In this document: piece after piece, positions 23,545-36,300 of the stretch
How positions within the stretch are numbered: the first letter of the stretch is position 1
Layout of the letters: each line of letters begins with the position of its first letter
Origin: Triops longicaudatus
Taxonomy: Eukaryota; Arthropoda; Branchiopoda; Notostraca; Triopsidae
Length of the DNA stretch: 64,000 nucleotides
Direction: 5' to 3'
Assembly (NCBI GenBank): GCA_022885665.1
Contig: JAGQDJ010000391.1
Location: 1-64,000 of the forward strand
Program-made: the position numbers and the translations under genes
The notes under the pieces: generated by a model
The model's database searches: none
Told to the model about the DNA's origin: nothing
What the model saw: the letters and a program-made list of their open reading frames with translations, nothing else

Positions 23545-26500
23545 CTAAGCATCAGTTTCCGAGCCCGAAAATTCATTTTCTTCGTCCTCGTCTTCAACCA
23601 CGGCATACGCAGTGATTTCTAATGGGTTCCCGTTATACTCCATGGTGTACTTAAACTTGCGCCGTTTGGACTTGGCTGATTTAATAGTTTGTTCCACAAC
23701 CTGCCGCATATCTTTCAAGTTCCCACTTGACTGGTCATTTTCTTTCAAGCGTGGCACCGAGGTAGCACTCACTTTAGGTTCGTAAAAAAGTTTCTTGGCC
23801 ACCTTCGGGGGCGAAAAATCACTCATCTGATCTGAAAGGACTAAGTCATCTTCATCGTCCGTGACATAACCGTCTTCCTTTTCTTGGTCCACATTGTCAT
23901 CCTTCGCATAGGCGTTTTTTAATTCCTCACTCCGTGTAGGCCCAACTGCCTCTCGTAGCTTTTGGTTCCTCTTTTTCTCCTTTTCCACGTTTCGTGCTTG
24001 CTTTTCTCGCTCTTTCACAGCCTTATGAATCATCTGCACGTTCCTGAACCTGAAATATATGAAAATAAGTTTACAAAATGCTTTAGGTCTTTGTTCTGTG
24101 ACTGTGCAATTATCGGCAGTGCTAATTTAGGCAGCATTTTTAAGAAAGAAAAAAAAATAACGTACAAAACTAACTACAAATCTCTCTCGGGTGCTGCTAC
24201 TGTATGAGATATCTGAAACACAAATTCTGAAACTTACTTTGTAACCTCCGCCACTGTATTACGAACTATAAGGGGTGTCTCTCGCCGCCTTTCATCTTCG
24301 CTTTCCGAAAGCCTTCCAGGCGTTCCAACGAAGGAGGAACAAGGAGTGGTTGGTGTTCGCAAGCTCGATGTATCTGATACTTCCATTTTGGACTGCAGCA
24401 CGTCGGCCCACTTAAAAAAATAACAACATATAAGCAAGGAGTTAAGTGCAATAACAAAAGTAAATCCAATAAAAGCCGATTTCCTTGGTAAGCTGTAAGG
24501 TGGACCATCCTTTAAGACAGGGCTGTCCAGATTGTGATCTGGGGCGGGATACGGACCCCGAAGGTCTTCTATCCCGCCCCCCCTCACTTCGACGATTCTT
24601 TTTTGTTAATCGTAGTAATTCTTCTTATTTGTATTCGTTAAGGTAAAATAATCTTAAGCTTAATGACAATAAAATCAATTACGAATTTTCAGACATAAGC
24701 TCTACTCAGCATGCACTTTAGGCTACTGAACAAAAATCAGGCCAGGGGGCTTGTTGGTGCTTTCTTTCCTTTCAGTACCAGAATAAGTCTCAGCCCCCAC
24801 GCCTCTAACAGGCCACGACAACTTTCAGCAGTGAGAGCCAATGTGCATTGTACCCCTTTTCTGGCAGTGCTTTTTTCAACACTGTCCATCAAATTTCGCA
24901 GCAAATTCTGGTTTGAAATTTTTACGATGATTAGAATTAAATGACGGTTTCCTTGACATAAATTCTCAAATACATTGCAGTGATTTTAAAAGAAAATAAC
25001 TAAAGTTTCTTTTTAGCTGCAAAAAAAAAAGATTCTTATGACAGCATCATACAATTTCTGGAAACTCACTGGACTTTACGTACCCTAGTCTAATTATTTG
25101 AAAGTAGCAGTCTAACTCGATTGAATTTTTCACTGCATCTACTACCCTCTTATGATAATGGTTGCCAAACTTGAAAATCCGCTGAAGAACTGAGCTGCAT
25201 ATACGGAAATACCTCTTATCTGGAAATAGGGAGAGCGACCTGAAATGTTTTCGAACATGTTCCAGTCCGCAGCTTTCAAATCAACAAAGTTATAGATCGC
25301 AAATTATTTTGCTGTTTGCGGCAGTTATTCGCTTACATTTTAAGCATAAGATCTTAACGTTCCGGTAGAGTTACAGTGCTTTTGGCAAAAAACATAGGGA
25401 GTTTTCTCACACAATTTTGCAAGCAAAACTAAATAATTTGCAAAGCTTTTTCAGAGGTAAAAATTTTTCTTCTGTGTAAAAATATGTCATCGTTAGAATT
25501 TTCTCAAAAATTGCTCAGTTGATTTCCGAAACTGAGCGCAGGTTGTTCACACTTTCAAATGTTGCTAACTCTCTCGACACCACCACACCTAACATATATT
25601 TTACATATTTTTTTGTAAATTTCGCTACAAATTGATGTTTCAGTTTTCTTTTTACTCCTATTCGAGTTTGTCTTTAAGCATTATAACACCAAAAACGGCT
25701 AATCCGACGATCAAGATTCAATATCACAAGTTATTCTAAGAAATTTCTTGTGTAAGGATATCGAGAAAGTTACATGTCTGAATTACTCAAAAGTGTGAGA
25801 AGTTTGAGATCTGTAGTTTTGCGGCCCGCAAAGGTTTATAATTTGGACAGCCCTGCTCTGAGAAACTACACATATGAAAAAAAACTTACTTCCTCCATTC
25901 TTCCATAAATTGCATCCGTCCGGCGTACTTTAACTTCTTCCTCTTTCTGGATCAAATACTGCATCATTTGCTGCCTTTCCTTTACCGTTTTTGGAGGCCC
26001 TTCAAAAGTAGGCGGAGAGACTATGCAGCGAGCAGTCATCATAATAAGAAAAAAAAATAATAAATATAAGTTCACATAAGATACGACAATACGTAAGATA
26101 AATGGCAATGGGAAAATCGTAGCCTTTCAGTAAAGCAAAATCTCACTTTTCTCCGGTGCTTTCGGTGGTCGTCTCCTTTTCTTCTGAATTTTCGGTGCTT
26201 CTTGAGAGTTTGCAGCGAAGCAAAATAAATATAAAATACAAGTATAAGATCATGTAAGTTACGACAATTCAACAAACTGAATTGCTATGAAGAAATCGTA
26301 GCCTTTCAGTAAAGTCTAAATAAACGAGGTCTCACTTTTATCCGATGCTTTATATGGTCGTCCTCTTTTCTTCTGAATTTTCGGTATTTCTTCGGTTTCC
26401 TTTGCCTTTACACTGGTTCGAGAACACTTGAAGGTTGACGGTGTGAGATCTGGTATTAATTCAACAATTTCAATAATCGTCAGTGACAAAAGTGATAAAA

Positions 26501-29500
26501 ACACACCAGTATAACGGGTACCAATCGACAAAGATTTAAGTATAAAAAGCGAAAGAAAATTAAGTGATATTATGCTAGATGTTGGACAGAATATATAAAA
26601 GACAGACTAAAAGGACTTACGCAACTAACAACTTGCAACGCGAAAACAAACTAAAACTTCAATTACATTTTTTCCGTGCCTGTGCAAGCAGTTAGCTGCA
26701 TTCAATCGTTTTAGTCTGCCTTTTCTTTTATATATCAACTACGCACTAGCTATATCATGAGGTTCTGCTATATCTAATTTGCGTAACCAAGTTGGAAGAG
26801 TCAATTTCCATGAGCTGTAGTATCAACAAGCCAAGAGCCGTTTAGCTCGCCAACAGTTTCGGACAGGAGCTCAATTTAGAAATGAAGTCCTGGTCAACAT
26901 TTGACTCCAATATTTACGTTTCAAATCGAACTGTTTGATTAAGTTACACTAATCAAAGTAAATGGCTGTGACTAGGTACTGAAATAAATGCATAAACGAC
27001 AGCTACTTGTGGTTTGGTTCCCAGATGTTTCTGTCCTCTCTTTTCGGATTTCCATCGCCGTCTCAGCTCTCATTGGTCTCTCCTTGCTTTCGACGCCTTT
27101 TCCTGTTTATACATTAATGATTAATTCACTCTAAGTGTCTTTAGTTCCATACCTGTAAGTGATTTGTTTGAGTACTTAAATTGCCACTGGTCCACTACCG
27201 CAGAATCGAGGAGCACGATTGCTCTTTTCTTCGTCAACTTTTCATCTAACAGTGTTTCCAACATTAACCGCTCTCCAAGTTTAAAGCTTTGGTTTTTCCG
27301 TATCTTTGTCATTTTCTCTGGTGCCACTTCAGGCAAGCGGACCAACAACACACCTTCGGAATCCAGTTCTGTATAATTAAAAAATAAAATAAAAAATTCT
27401 AATTCAATGCTTTTCTACAATTATTAAGATGATTCAATACGTGATTTATTCTTCAATCTTGTGTCAGCGCTCAAACACCTGTTCGAGCGCAAACTGCGTT
27501 TCGGTAGGCGGCTAGGACTAACTAGGCTTCTTGAACGCAAATAATACTTCACTGACGAAGTAACGTTAAGGTATTCTTCGCTAGGCAGACTTGCTTCCAG
27601 CGGCGTCATAGCAGGTACCTGACCTAAAGTACAAAATAGTAACAGTAAATAAACAGATACAAAAATTATTAAGTAAAATTACTAAAAATTACAGATACAA
27701 AAATTATTAAGTAAAATTAGTAAGTATGAAAGTTACACAAAAGTCTGTTAAATTACGAGAAGAATGCAAGTTGGTAAAGAAGAGAGATGAAAAGACAGAT
27801 TTATCTAAAAAGCATCAAGATAAAACAGAAAATTCAATAAAAATTGTCAAAACGTAACAGTTTTCCTATTACTTGGGACAGCTTGCGAGATGAGGTCATG
27901 TGAAGGTTTGACTACCCTGGGCTTCTTGCGCACGGGCTTTCCAGGTGTCGACGTCTCAGAGTTTGTCTCTGCCTGTTCTGAACCGATGGACGTTAATACT
28001 GACGCAGCATTACGCTTTTTGAAGTTAGCAGGTTCCGGCGTCTTAAGCACTGGGCTAACTTTGGCCTTCCCGACCACACCGTTACACGGACTGTCTCCGA
28101 TACCGACATTGCATGTGCCTGAACCATCGAGCGAATACGCCGAGTTAGAATTCGAGCTCCTCGACACAGAGTTTTCTCTCGATTCAGGCGGAGTCAATAT
28201 TACAACTCGATTCCGGAGCAACATATAACGCTTATTATTGTTCGTTAACACAGGAGTAGCCTTAGCTTGCTTTACGCTGTTTATGCCCGACAGGCTCGTT
28301 TGGTTCCGTCTGTTTTCCAAGTTCGTCGCATGTTTCCCATTAGGAGACTGAAGTGGAATATCCTTCAAAATTCTTCTCTCTTTCAAGAGATTCTCACTTT
28401 CAGGAACAGCATTCTTAGTCGCATTTTGACGTGTGATACGTCTACCGGCTTCTGTAATTACGCTCGAGGATTTCCTGCAGTTAGCCATCCTGGAAGACTT
28501 CAACGGCGATTGCCCATTTGGAGGAGCTTCAAGTTGTAAATCTTTTGCCAGTCGTTGCTTTTGACGTAATACTCGCATACCCTTTTCCACGTTATTCGGA
28601 GCGTGCTGAGTACTGTGTACTGGAAATTCAGTCGGCAGCAAAAGTCGCTCCGACTTGTTTTTGCGCAGGATGTTGTTGTTAACGTGTGTAGCATGCACAA
28701 GGCCTTCTTCCTCAGACTCCCTTGCCGCCGAAGTTACTCGTTTCATCTCTAAACGAGTTTTGGAAGCCGAATTTGAAGACTCGATATTACTTGGCACCCG
28801 TTCTACGCCACGGGTTAGGGAAGAACCCGAAGAATAGCCTTGCTTGGCATTGTTCTGCAACATTTTTGCTATGGACGATGAATCCACACCAGACGAAGAA
28901 CTTGCGATGGATGTGTTCTTCTTTTTCGATAATTTCGGCGTATTACAGCGTGGTCCAACAAAAATTTCGTCTTCCGAGGATGAGAAAAATGCAACAGAAG
29001 TCTTTAAAAGCTTCTTTGGAGGCTCCTTAGCGTTTTTCGCAAGAGAAGCTTCCGACTCGGACTCGCTTGAGGAGTCAAAAAGACTAAATGTGGCGGATTT
29101 TGAAGTTGTGTTCCGCGCAGGATCTTTCTGAACTAATTCCGACAGAAATTTCGGTGACCGAAGAGTTGACTGGGTTGCTTCTTGAAGTTTTTCTTTCTTG
29201 GAGGATTCTTGAGTCGGTTTAATTCGGTCATAAAAGGAGCGGGAAACCATTCCGGTTACGGGCTCTGTGCAAATCGAAAATTTTTTCTTATTCGCAGGTC
29301 TAGAAGGAGTGTCTGTGCCACAAGATTCCTGGGTCGAGTTTGAAAAATTGAAGCCCGGTGTCTGGAAAGTGTTTACAAGCTTCGTGGAAGCATTTGCTTG
29401 CGAAAATCCAGCTACAAATTCTTCATATGCATCATCCAAAGAATCCAAAGACTGGCAATATAAAGAAGACCGTTTGGGTAATGCCTTGGGCTCTAAAACT

Positions 29501-30518
29501 TCCAATATTTCTTCAACATCCGATTCATCGGAATACGTATTTAAGATACTGCGTGGGATTTTTACATTGCGGATGAACTGGTTTCCTTTGAGCGTTGCTT
29601 TTGGATCTTTAGAAGTCGCAGGCTGGGTTCCTTTGGAGAACTTTTCTTTCTGGGAGAATTCTCGTAGCGTTCTAGCTCGGTCAGAAACGGAACGGGAAAT
29701 CTTCCTGTTTACGGGCTCTGTGCTAATGGTGAATCTTTTCTTATTCGCAGGTGTAGAAGAGGTTCCTATACGAGAAGATTCCTTGAAAGGACTTCTGTCA
29801 TCTCTTAGTGGCTTGGAGTTGGTGAATTTTAAGCACGATGTCTGCAAAGTGCTTGAAAACTTTACAGAAGCATGTGCTGGTGAAAAGCTAGCTACAAACT
29901 CTTCATATGCATCATCCAAAGAATCAACAGTCTGACTTTTAAAAATAGAAGTTTTGGATCGTGCTTTGGGATTTCTAACGTCCAAATTTTCTGCAGAATC
30001 CGACTCGTCAGAGTTTATATTTAAGATTTGACTGGTGCTTTTTACGCTGTGGATCGGGTGGTTTCCTTTACGAGTGGCTTTTGTGTCGTTCAAAGGGATT
30101 TGCAACGGTTTGGCACCTTTCGAGTGGAAGTTCCCGACGGAGGGAGGGCTTTCTGGAGTTGGGATGTCGACTAAGGTGATGCGTTTCTTGGCTGTACAAG
30201 TGTAAAATGACGGGTGAGATCCAATCCGAGAAGTGGCGGACTGACACGATGTGGAACTTGATGCTCTTGTCTGTATTCGTTCAGATGTTTTCAGTTCGGG
30301 AGTTTCCCTTAGTTTGAACGAATCAATGGATTTTTCTCTAAGATATTTCGGGTGTGTAGAGCCTAGCGCGGAAGCAGAATTAATGGTGGGATCTGAAACT
30401 AATATATTTTTATCTGTAAGTCTTTACTTGGGCTGCTGAAAAGCTTTCTAACATGACTTTCGGCACGTACAGGCGTCGAACTGAGGTCATTTCTGCAGTC
30501 TTTAGGTCTCTGGAACAT
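23545..30518 (-). CDS. unrecognised 1330-aa AT-hook nuclear protein
   Basis: I do not recognise a family. Nine exons (30518-30428, 30398-27873, 27623-27441, 27368-27153, 26449-26336, 26200-26147, 26020-25890, 24410-24238, 24049-23545) close in phase from ATG to TAG; exon 2 could also start at 30392. Residues 31-872 are Ser/Lys-rich and low complexity, with a degenerate internal duplication centred on SLDDAYEEFVA. Residues 934-1005 look folded. Exons 5 and 6 each encode a basic AT-hook-like motif (KIQKKRGRP and KIQKKRRRP), an apparent exon duplication. Residues 1062-1162 contain a conserved-looking block with RMEE-WADVLQSKM. The C-terminus has a basic coiled coil, then acidic runs. This fits a DNA-bound chromosomal protein. 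Its neighbour CENP-I makes a kinetochore or chromatin role worth testing. Intron 7 carries a hAT element. Confidence 0.78.
24518..25855. mobile_element. hAT-type element, 1.34 kb, inside an intron
   Basis: Both ends carry the 12-bp perfect inverted terminus CAGGGCTGTCCA. The flanks CTTTAAGA (24510-24517) and CTCTGAGA (25856-25863) match at 6 of 8 positions, consistent with an aged 8-bp duplication. I found no intact transposase frame, so it is non-autonomous or decayed. It lies in the intron between exons 7 and 8 of the AT-hook gene and makes up most of that 1.48-kb intron. The remaining intron would be about 140 bp, close to its neighbours. Confidence 0.85.
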
Positions 30519-31610
30519 TATATGAAGAGAGTAATCGGTGTGCGTCTATTGACACACGTGAGAGAATTTTCAAACATTCATTAACGTTCGCTTGATCTTT
30601 TCATGAACACCCACAACACGAAAATGAAGACTATTTATTGGCTCTTAAAAAAATAAGTATGACAGTCTAATTGTAGAATTCAACCACGCTTTGGACGTTT
30701 TGATTCAAAGACGCTTTGAATACAGTAACTCCAAACGGACGCTTATTTACTTTTGAATTTCATCCATAACAGAAAGAGCGTTTGACTGAACAGTGGCGTC
30801 ATCTGTCCAGTGCGTAGGTAGAAACCCATTTGTAGCCAGAGCGCCAAAGACGTATCCAGAGGGTGGGGGTTTGAACCCTCTGAATTTTAAACGGAAACTC
30901 AAATTCTAAGTTCTTTGCCAGTGCTGGATGCGAGAACATATTTACATTAAATATTTGAGACACTGGCAATACGAAAGCATTTAAATATCGGAATAGGAGG
31001 AAGATATAGGACGCCGTGCGTTCTTTTTTTCTCATTAGAGGAGACTTGGGTCAAAAGTAACGTGAAGCGAAAGTAATAAAAATCATAACTTTTGAACAAA
31101 AGTTTTCTTGGGTCTGTAAAAAATAATATTCATGTAACATAACATTCATGTAACATAACTCTTTTCAAAGGTTGCATGTGAAATAATTGAGAATTGATCA
31201 AGATATTCAATAATGTCTAATTTCGCTACCTTTTTTTGAAAGAAAACGGGTGGCATGTTTTCCCCCGTTGCGTTCACTATACATGAGCAAAAATTTTTGT
31301 ACAATATTTATTGATCTCAATGAACGCTAATGAACAGTTTGTGAAAAGCTCGGTCACAACACTCCCATAGTTATTTTTACAGGAGACCTAGAAATCCCAG
31401 GACACACGTCGAAACGACAGTAGCAGCCGATTTTTGCTGCATTTCCCCCCACTTATTTATACAGCTTTTATCAAAGTATACTGTTTCTCAATGGAAATGA
31501 AGCTATAATGTTTCAGTATTCCTTGGTATTGCAACTGCAAATTTTCGTTGCGATACGAATCAATGAAATTTTTTTAAAAGTTTTTTTTTTTTTTTTTAAA
31601 TGCACGTGAA

Positions 31611-32257
31611 GGCCCCGGTACACACAAACCCCGTTACGGGAGAATAACATGGGAATTTTCAGACATTGAAAATGCTGGGAAAACGGTTCAAAAAAATCAA
31701 AGAAACTGTTGTGACAGTAAAGTTGTTTTTGTAAGTACCTAGTGCTCCACTTTGAGTTTTTCTTCAAAAAGCTTATGCTAAATTCGTAAAGAACGGTTGA
31801 ATTTTGCTACTTTTTAATATACGGAAAAATGAAAATCAGAGAAACTGGTGCACTAGCAGGCCCGTAGCAAGGGGTTTAGGGGGTCAAGCTCCCACCCGAA
31901 ATTTTAGTTTTATAATAGGCAATATAAGCGAACCGAAGTGTCCAATAAAACTGCATATTGAACCTCCTTCCCCTTTCCCCCGAACCAAAATCCTGACTAC
32001 GGATCCCTGCACTAGGTCTGATGTTTTCACATTTTAAGGTATAAAGAGAAACAAAATTGGTCAGGCCCTTTTGGTAATATCGTGTCTAAAAATTTAAGGT
32101 TTTGTATGAAAGTATTGGGATGTGCCTCAATCCAAAGTTTCTATTAGACTCCATTCAAACTCATCTATTGATTACAAAAAGAGACCTATCCCTCCACGGT
32201 GGAGATGATGTCTGTATCTTTTGTTTTAAAATACTGAAAGTTGTGAATACCGGGGCC
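31611..32257 (-). mobile_element. TTAA-flanked MITE, family A copy 2 (contains a nested insertion)
   Basis: The ends are GGCCCCGGTACACAC on the left and GAATACCGGGGCC on the right, inverted copies of each other. The right flank is TTAA (32258-32261) and the left flank is TGAA, a one-base change. Without the nested element and one copy of its 8-bp target duplication it would be about 488 bp, close to copy 3 (472 bp). It runs opposite to copies 1 and 3. Confidence 0.82.
31857..32007. mobile_element. hAT-like MITE nested in the TTAA MITE
   Basis: The 151-bp insertion begins CAGGCCCGTAGC and ends near CTACGGATCCC. It is flanked by the direct repeat TGCACTAG (31849-31856 and 32008-32015). The uninterrupted MITE copy at 60.7 kb carries the corresponding empty site (CCTAGTGCACCAG). 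It is related by its GGCTACGGGCCTG-type ends to a segment at about 34000-34096. Confidence 0.8.
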
Positions 32258-33371
32258 TTAAACACGATTATAGTTTAGACTCATCGGGTTATAAGTTAGC
32301 AACAAACGTGGTCCTCCTAGATTGTTAATTAACAGTTTGTTACCTTTTCAAAGTCGAGTGAAAAGGGTACTTTTTAATTTATCCAGGAAAGTGTTAAAAT
32401 TCAACACAAGCTTACAAACTTAATGTGAGCTTTTGTATTTAGTTCTCGAATTTGTGCATTAGACAATGCCCATAATAAAGTTAACCTTGACAAGGTTTTC
32501 AAAAACCCGACAGTTGTAACAAGTTGGCTAATAGAATCTATGAAAACCGAAGTTAAGTTGGCATCGAGGTAAAGTATCGTAGACTGCTACGTGCAAATAG
32601 TCCGTATTATTTAGCTAAATCACCTTGTACGGCATACAGTGTGTTAAACAGTCATACCCCGCACTAAGGTGTTCAAATACTTGAAAAGATATTGTGGCTC
32701 CTACGAATTTATTGTAATGATGTGAAGTGGTTGGGGGTTTCAAGTTCATCGGGCAGATAAATGCTAGCCCATTTAGGAGTGGTCAGTAATTTTTTTTCTT
32801 ATTTTTCTTTTTTAATAAACTTCTGTGTACAAGCATTCAGTGGGAAGTCTACATGCTCTCTACTCAGAGGCATATCGGCAAGCTCTACCTTGAAGTTTTT
32901 TTTTTTAAAAATAAAATAAAAATCTGCTGATTCGAAAAGATCCGTATATTTCAGAAAATCATTTTTACGAAACATTTGAACTACATTTCTTCACTCTTCC
33001 TTATCAACAAATGTCGCGACATACTCAAGTAATCCTGGCAGTTGCAAGCCGGCGAACTGGATAAAATCCGACTAGGTAATACAGAACATAATTAATATTA
33101 TTTTACATTCATCCTGACATTTAAGATGGAACACTATTCCAATATTAATTCGCGCGGGAGAAACACGAACATGCGGTATTAGAACTGGAACAGAGCAGTT
33201 CATATGTTTCACAAGCTTATTCGAGGAATTATTATTTTAAAAAAAAGCACAGAGAGTTTATAATACCATTTTATGAGAAGTTACAAAAGAAACTCTGCTT
33301 TACATCTCTTACAGTTTTTTCTTCAAATTTTCTACTCCAAAGGAAATGCATTATCTTCTCTTCGTTTCTTT

Positions 33372-36300
33372 TTAATATAATCTACCCTATCGAAGTTCAA
33401 TGCAAAATCAAACGTGACTGATGAGAGCTCCGAGCGCATTTGAACTAATTACCTGATTTTCTCTCGCAGCATACCGCATTTCTTCAAAGCTGCGTAATTC
33501 TTTCGACTTGCCATATTCATACATACATGGGATGACTGCTAGATGATTTAGAATGTGAAAAGGGTTTCGAAAATCGCCATACTGGGATAATCGTTCCAAT
33601 AAATTCAGATCCAATTGCCTGGTCAAGATGCTTCCTTCACGAGGTATGAACGCCTACCGTAATTATTATAACATTACAATATTACTAGATTCAACACATA
33701 AAGCAACTTAAAGTGAATTTCTGATTTTCTAATGTACCTGATTATCAAGCAACAAACTCCGACTGTCTTCAACAATGGGGTCAAGAATCTCCATTTCTTT
33801 AATCCCTTCTTCTCTCCATTCATCCAGATAGGGCGGAGGCACGGAATTGACAAATTCCTTGCGAGTTTTGTTGTGAAGCCTAGCGCGAAAAACGACGTCA
33901 AATATTAGTTATTCGTCACATCTCAGGACTACACAAGTTGCTTATCACGAAAGACAATGAAGGATAGAAGGCATTTGAAACTGCAAGAGACATTCAGGAC
34001 AGTAGCCAGGAACTCGATTCGGGCGGGGGGAGGGGGGTCAAAGCGCTATTCTACTGGACATTTACCCCGATTTTCGCCCTCCTGGCTACGGGCCTGGGAG
34101 CACTGGTCTACAATGGTGACAATTTACGATTCCTTGGATTTCGATGTGTTTACGACCGGAACCACCCTTTCAACATTTAAAGGACTCCAATTCTATTAAG
34201 CGGCGTAAGGACTTGTAATTTGTAATTCATGTAATTTTAAAGCTGTAAAAAATATTCTAAAAACTTGAGCGAGAACACGATATAGCAACGACTACAAAAA
34301 GCAAATAGAATAAAAGGTGAGCCTCCAAAAAAGTCAAGAGTGTGCTAACGGCTTGACACTTGTTCCGGTTAAAGTTTATAAATTCATTGTTACTTCTCAC
34401 AACTGCGTTTAGCAGATTCTTTGATACGTTTCTCAAAGATCGATTGCATAGGATATGAGAGAAATATTATGTGCATAAGAAAAAAGCACCTACTGTGATA
34501 TGATGTAGCATGCTTTGGAAAACACGGCGCCTATCGGGCTCACAATGCCTGGATAGAGCAAAGCATACGGACAAACTGTTCGATAAGGCAATCCATAGGA
34601 TGACTCAGTTTTCATCAGCTGTAAGCGATGACAAAATAAGTGAATTAATAGTACAATGCAATATAAGATATTAAAAATAAGTCCCTATAAAGTAAATTCC
34701 CAGGAATACACTGATTACAATGCACTTCAGCTAATTTGAACGAGGTCCGAAGGTCCAGGAGAAACGGATGGGACTCGAACAAATATTAGCTATTGCATAC
34801 TTTGACTATAACGAATAAAATTCCCCGTCTAAATAAACTTCATTGTAGCAAGGTTTTACTGAATATAAAAAGTAAAATAAAAAGGAAATACAAAAATCAG
34901 TCGAGAAACGCTAAACACATGTTAACACGGGAAAATAGCACGGTCATCCGTCCTACTTCGCTCATTAATGTGTTCGACGCCAGTGGAAATACTGTCTAGG
35001 GCTGCGGTCCCACTAACCAAGTAATCATAGTTAGTATAGCCTTTTTCCTGAGAAATCTCTTACTTTTAGTACCCCTGGGATAGCGATTTCCAAGGAAAAG
35101 GTTATACTAACCATGGTTTTTCCGGTACTGGGACCGCAGGCTAAGGGAGCTTTTAAATACCCCGATCTGGCTTTTAAATAACTTAAAACATTAGATCAAG
35201 TCTCTTCCAAGTATCACGAAGATAAATTAGCACCAGGTTAATCAGACCAATCACCTTAATCATAATTGGCCATTAAAAAAAAAAAATGCAAAAATTTTCT
35301 TACAGTAACACAGTACGTAAAAGAAAATGAACAAACCTGTTCATTAAACACAAGGGCACTCCAGAGCAAAATTTGGCTACGATCACTGGCAAGAGCTCGT
35401 GTACAAAGGCTATTAATGAACCGGGAGAGGAAACTGACGCAATCAAGCGTTTCCACCACTCTTTCTTCGTCGACATCTGGAAAGTCATTCTCACCATTCA
35501 TCGGATATGATAAAAGCTGTCGAGCCGTTGAGGCAAATCCGAGTCGCTGGGATACCTAGACAATAGAAGTCAAACGATCAGTCTCAGAGCTAAAGTCACT
35601 CATTTTCAACGAGCGCGCTCGTTTCAAATTTGCGCGTGCGCTCGTACTTCTTGGTAAAGAGCGCGTTCGCTCTTGCACTCGTATGATTTTTTTTCCACTG
35701 AATTGAAAAATAGTTTTTTTTCCTCGTAGATTTGTACTTAAAACCACTATTTAAAGAAAATGGGATTAATTCAAACAAATTTCACTAACCTAAGTTTTCC
35801 ACTCTCCCATGATCTTTGTGCGGATATTTTATGAAATAAGTGTACAGGAACTCAAGGATACAATAAATTTACGGAAAGGGAGAAAAATGATCTCACTATG
35901 TCAGGTTTTCTCAGCTTTAGTTAAGTTACGATAGTCTCCGATAAGTTAAGCTTTCCTAGCTAGGGAACTCACAGGTTCAGGGGCAAAATCTCAAAATTTT
36001 CCATGGACTAAAAATGGCTTAAGGGCATTTAAACATAGCATCTTCTGATCTTGTGTTCTACCTTGGAACACAAGAGTAGAACATAAAGCCAATCAACACT
36101 GGATATATAAGTCAACTCACATAACTGGTTGATAGCCATCTCACAATAAAAAAAAAGAATTAGAAAAACAATGAAAGGAACAATCGCACATTGTTATCAT
36201 ACTGTAAGTAAAATAGAACCTAGGTCGATAAAAGAGCGCCATCCCTTTTATAATGCAAATTTAGAACATCCTTTCTTAGAAAATGTCGCTTTCGTACCGC

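Larger units (their letters stand above)
30519..33371. other. intergenic region with nested MITEs
   Basis: This separates the AT-hook gene from the 3' end of CENP-I on the same strand. Apart from the TTAA MITE (31611-32257) with its nested insertion, I see no gene. The tract of Ts near 31581-31597 and other homopolymers give only shadow frames. The promoter of the AT-hook gene should lie in the first few hundred bases. Confidence 0.5.

Noticed and set aside
27890..29935. Plus-strand frames up to 222 codons over the AT-hook gene
   Set aside because: They are antisense shadows of the 2.5-kb exon; the minus strand has one uninterrupted frame with phase-matched splice sites at both ends.
30770..30890. 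CAGTGGCGTCATCTG near 30791 as a hAT end or tRNA-like sequence
   Set aside because: No matching inverted end or target duplication was found, and the GGTTTGAACCC stretch does not sit in a tRNA fold.
34361..34461. A possible extra CENP-I exon (KRIKESAKRSCE)
   Set aside because: The preceding exon ends in phase 2 and joins directly to the exon at 33879 in frame; inserting this segment would break the frame.
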